A stretch of 64,000 nucleotides of DNA from the NCBI RefSeq assembly GCF_040718835.1, contig NZ_JBFEFG010000280.1:186001-250000 (forward strand), given 5' to 3'. Below, piece after piece: positions 62,415 through 64,000 of the stretch. Numbering within the stretch: position 1 is the first letter of the stretch; the number at the start of each line of letters is the position of its first letter. The notes beneath the pieces are model-generated. The model was not told the DNA's origin. It searched no databases and was given only the letters and a program-made list of their open reading frames with translations. A program made the translations under genes and the position numbers. Origin of the DNA: Bremerella sp. JC817. GTDB taxonomy: Bacteria; Planctomycetota; Planctomycetia; Pirellulales; Pirellulaceae.

Positions 62415-63956
62415 GTGAAACGCTCATTTTTTGCCTTTGCTCTGCTGCTGGTAGCCGTGTCGTTTGGCTCGGTCTCGGCAGCAACTGTTGAACAATCGAT
62501 TGAAAACCTGAAGTCGACCGACGAAGCGACTCGCATCGCGGCGATTCAAGAGCTCGGCTCGCTCGGCGACAAGGCTGCTTCGGCCGTCACTCCGCTGACC
62601 TCGCTGCTGCAAGATACTTCGCCGCAAGTTGCCGCACAGGCCGCCCATGCCCTCGGCCAGATTGGTGTCGCCGACGACACCACCCTGGAAGGCTTGTTGG
62701 CGCTGACCGGTTCGCAAGATCCACAAGTTCGCCGCGAAGCGATCTCGGCTCTGTATGCGCTGCATCCTGGCCACGAAAAGATGTTGCCGATCTTCGCCAA
62801 GCTGCTGGGCGATGCCGATCCAGCTGTTCGCTTGCGCGTGATGAACGCCCTGACCGAAACCGGCAAGCCAGCCGTCCCCGAACTGATCGCTGCTCTGAAG
62901 AGCGAGAAGGGTGCCTTGTGGGCTTGCTTGATCTTGCGTGAACTTGGCCCAGAGGCTTCGGACGCCGCTCCGGAACTCGCCAAGGTGCTGACCACCGGCA
63001 AGGGTGCGTTGAAGCGTGAAGCGCTGCTGGCCCTGGCCACGATGCCGAAGGCTGCCACTGCCTTTACAGATGCTATCGTCAAGTGTCTGGACGATCCAAC
63101 GCTGGCCGTTTCGGCTACCTACGCCTTGGGTCGCATGGGCACCATGTCGCCAGAAGTCGAAGCGAAGATCAAAGCTAACGTCGAAAGCAAAGACAAGCTG
63201 CTGGGCACGATGAGTGCCTGGGCTCTGGCCTTCACCCATCCCGACAACGAAGCCTTCAAGCAAGATGCCGTTCATCGTCTGGCTCAAGGGGTTGGTTCGT
63301 CCAACGCGATCATCCGTGCCATGTCGGCCCAGGGACTGATTTCGCTGCAGGCCAAGCCAGAAACGCTGAAGGCCGAACTGCAAGATCCCCTGAACGATGC
63401 TGGCGAACCGGTTGTCAGCAACGCCATGGGCTTGCTCTCCACGATGGGTCCTTCGGCCGTCGATTACTTGATCGCCGCCTTGAAGCACCCAAGCACGCGT
63501 TTCGATGCGATCGCGATCCTGGGTAGCCTCGGCAAAGACGGTGCTCCGGCAACGTCGAATCTGATCGCCTTGATCAACGACGAAAACCCACGCGTTGCCA
63601 ACCAGGCAGTCGTGGCTCTGGGAAACATTGGTCCTGCCGCCAAGGCTGCCACGCCCGAGCTGACGAAGTCGCTCGAATCGGGCGAAGGTTCGATCGCTCA
63701 TAATTCGGCCTTGGCCCTGGGACGTATCGGTCCTGATGCGGTCGAAGCGAAAGCTACCCTGCTGAAGGTCATGCAGAATCACTCCGATCCTGCCATGCAG
63801 CTTTCGTGTGCATGGGCCTTGCTGAAGGTCGACAGCGACTCGGCTGCGACCCGCGAAGCAGTCCTGCCAGTGCTGAAGGACGCCATGAAGTCGGACAACC
63901 CCATCATTCAGAATGCCGCCAAAGAAATGCTCGGCAAGCTGAACGGCGCGATGTAA
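62415..63956 (+). CDS. Secreted HEAT-repeat protein
   Basis: The protein has 513 residues with a GTG start at 62415 and GGAGAT upstream. A signal peptide (about 3-22) precedes about a dozen HEAT/armadillo-like repeats, each with an AxxALGxIG or ALxxLG core (AIQELGSLGDKAASAVTPL, AAHALGQIG, AVVALGNIGPAAKAATPEL, ALALGRIGPDAVEAKATLL). HEAT repeats form a curved helical scaffold for protein contacts. The spacing to the preceding secreted protein gene suggests an operon. The role is unknown. Confidence 0.88.
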   Translation: MKRSFFAFALLLVAVSFGSVSAATVEQSIENLKSTDEATRIAAIQELGSLGDKAASAVTPLTSLLQDTSPQVAAQAAHALGQIGVADDTTLEGLLALTGSQDPQVRREAISALYALHPGHEKMLPIFAKLLGDADPAVRLRVMNALTETGKPAVPELIAALKSEKGALWACLILRELGPEASDAAPELAKVLTTGKGALKREALLALATMPKAATAFTDAIVKCLDDPTLAVSATYALGRMGTMSPEVEAKIKANVESKDKLLGTMSAWALAFTHPDNEAFKQDAVHRLAQGVGSSNAIIRAMSAQGLISLQAKPETLKAELQDPLNDAGEPVVSNAMGLLSTMGPSAVDYLIAALKHPSTRFDAIAILGSLGKDGAPATSNLIALINDENPRVANQAVVALGNIGPAAKAATPELTKSLESGEGSIAHNSALALGRIGPDAVEAKATLLKVMQNHSDPAMQLSCAWALLKVDSDSAATREAVLPVLKDAMKSDNPIIQNAAKEMLGKLNGAM

Positions 63957-64000
63957 TCGCGTTCGATTACAAACCAGCAAAACGGCACGTCATCCCAGGA

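Noticed and set aside
62424..63980. 518-codon frame opposite the HEAT-repeat gene
   Set aside because: Periodicity reflects the repeats of the real gene; Gln/Arg/His-rich composition with no domain.

Overview
The window looks like a chromosomal segment of a planctomycete, most likely of the Pirellulaceae (Blastopirellula/Bremerella-like). The evidence is the protein content: a DUF1549/DUF1553 surface protein, a giant PVC-type heme-binding CxxCH dehydrogenase with HEAT repeats, a membrane Ser/Thr kinase beside an FHA protein and an ECF-like sigma factor, signal peptidases with large inserted domains, a TAT-exported sugar-phosphate-isomerase-like protein, and NHL and DUF1254 proteins. I see no rRNA, tRNA, CRISPR array, transposase or integrase.

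Layout. 1-4.8 kb (minus strand): a planctomycete surface protein, a two-domain PRC-barrel lipoprotein and three very small genes. 4.8-11.1 kb (minus): a signalling run transcribed in the order FHA protein, Ser/Thr kinase, 35-residue membrane peptide, membrane protein, sigma factor, AIM24-like protein, zinc-finger anti-sigma-like protein. 11.2-14.0 kb: a coiled-coil envelope protein whose reading frame seems to have been cut short, a 67-residue orphan and an EamA transporter. 14.1-23.6 kb (plus): a CinA/nucleotidyltransferase fusion, ROK glucokinase, lepA, two signal-peptidase-family proteins, an LptB-like ATPase and a methyltransferase, a translation and envelope-biogenesis block. 23.7-31.1 kb: a membrane protein, a BlaI/M56-type regulator-protease pair with a palindromic candidate operator, a methyltransferase, an MscS channel and a tandem GGDEF protein. 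31.4-35.4 kb: a response regulator, an M20 peptidase overlapping a BFD-like [2Fe-2S] gene, a STAS protein and a LOG-family protein, closed by a bidirectional terminator. 35.6-39.6 kb: the PVC heme dehydrogenase. 39.9-45.9 kb (plus): a four-gene oligopeptide/dipeptide ABC importer with a fused OppD-OppF ATPase. 46-50.3 kb: small membrane and hypothetical genes plus rlmN. 50.4-54.0 kb: metG and a low-GC block of three small genes behind it. 54.2-64 kb: sugar-isomerase-like and NHL proteins, quinone oxidoreductase, SDR, DUF1254 protein, glycosyltransferase, and a HEAT-repeat protein.

The most unusual structure is at the 3' end of metG. A complete metG (51961-54033) is followed by its terminator and then by three small, visibly AT-richer orphan genes. 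After those comes a second copy of the last 75 bp of metG (50485-50559). The copy differs only at two synonymous positions and is followed by another terminator. The three genes are each preceded by a related short motif, and a copy in the opposite orientation sits at the far boundary. This looks like a gene-cassette block inserted at the metG 3' end without any visible recombinase.

Other points of interest are the CinA-like domain that appears to have lost catalytic residues and is fused to an NMNAT-like domain; paired signal peptidases with a beta-sandwich-like insertion between the catalytic Lys and GDN boxes; a GGDEF pair in which the active domain lacks, and the degenerate domain keeps, an RxxD inhibitory site; and an M56 sensor-protease with a His-rich tail in place of a penicillin-binding sensor domain.
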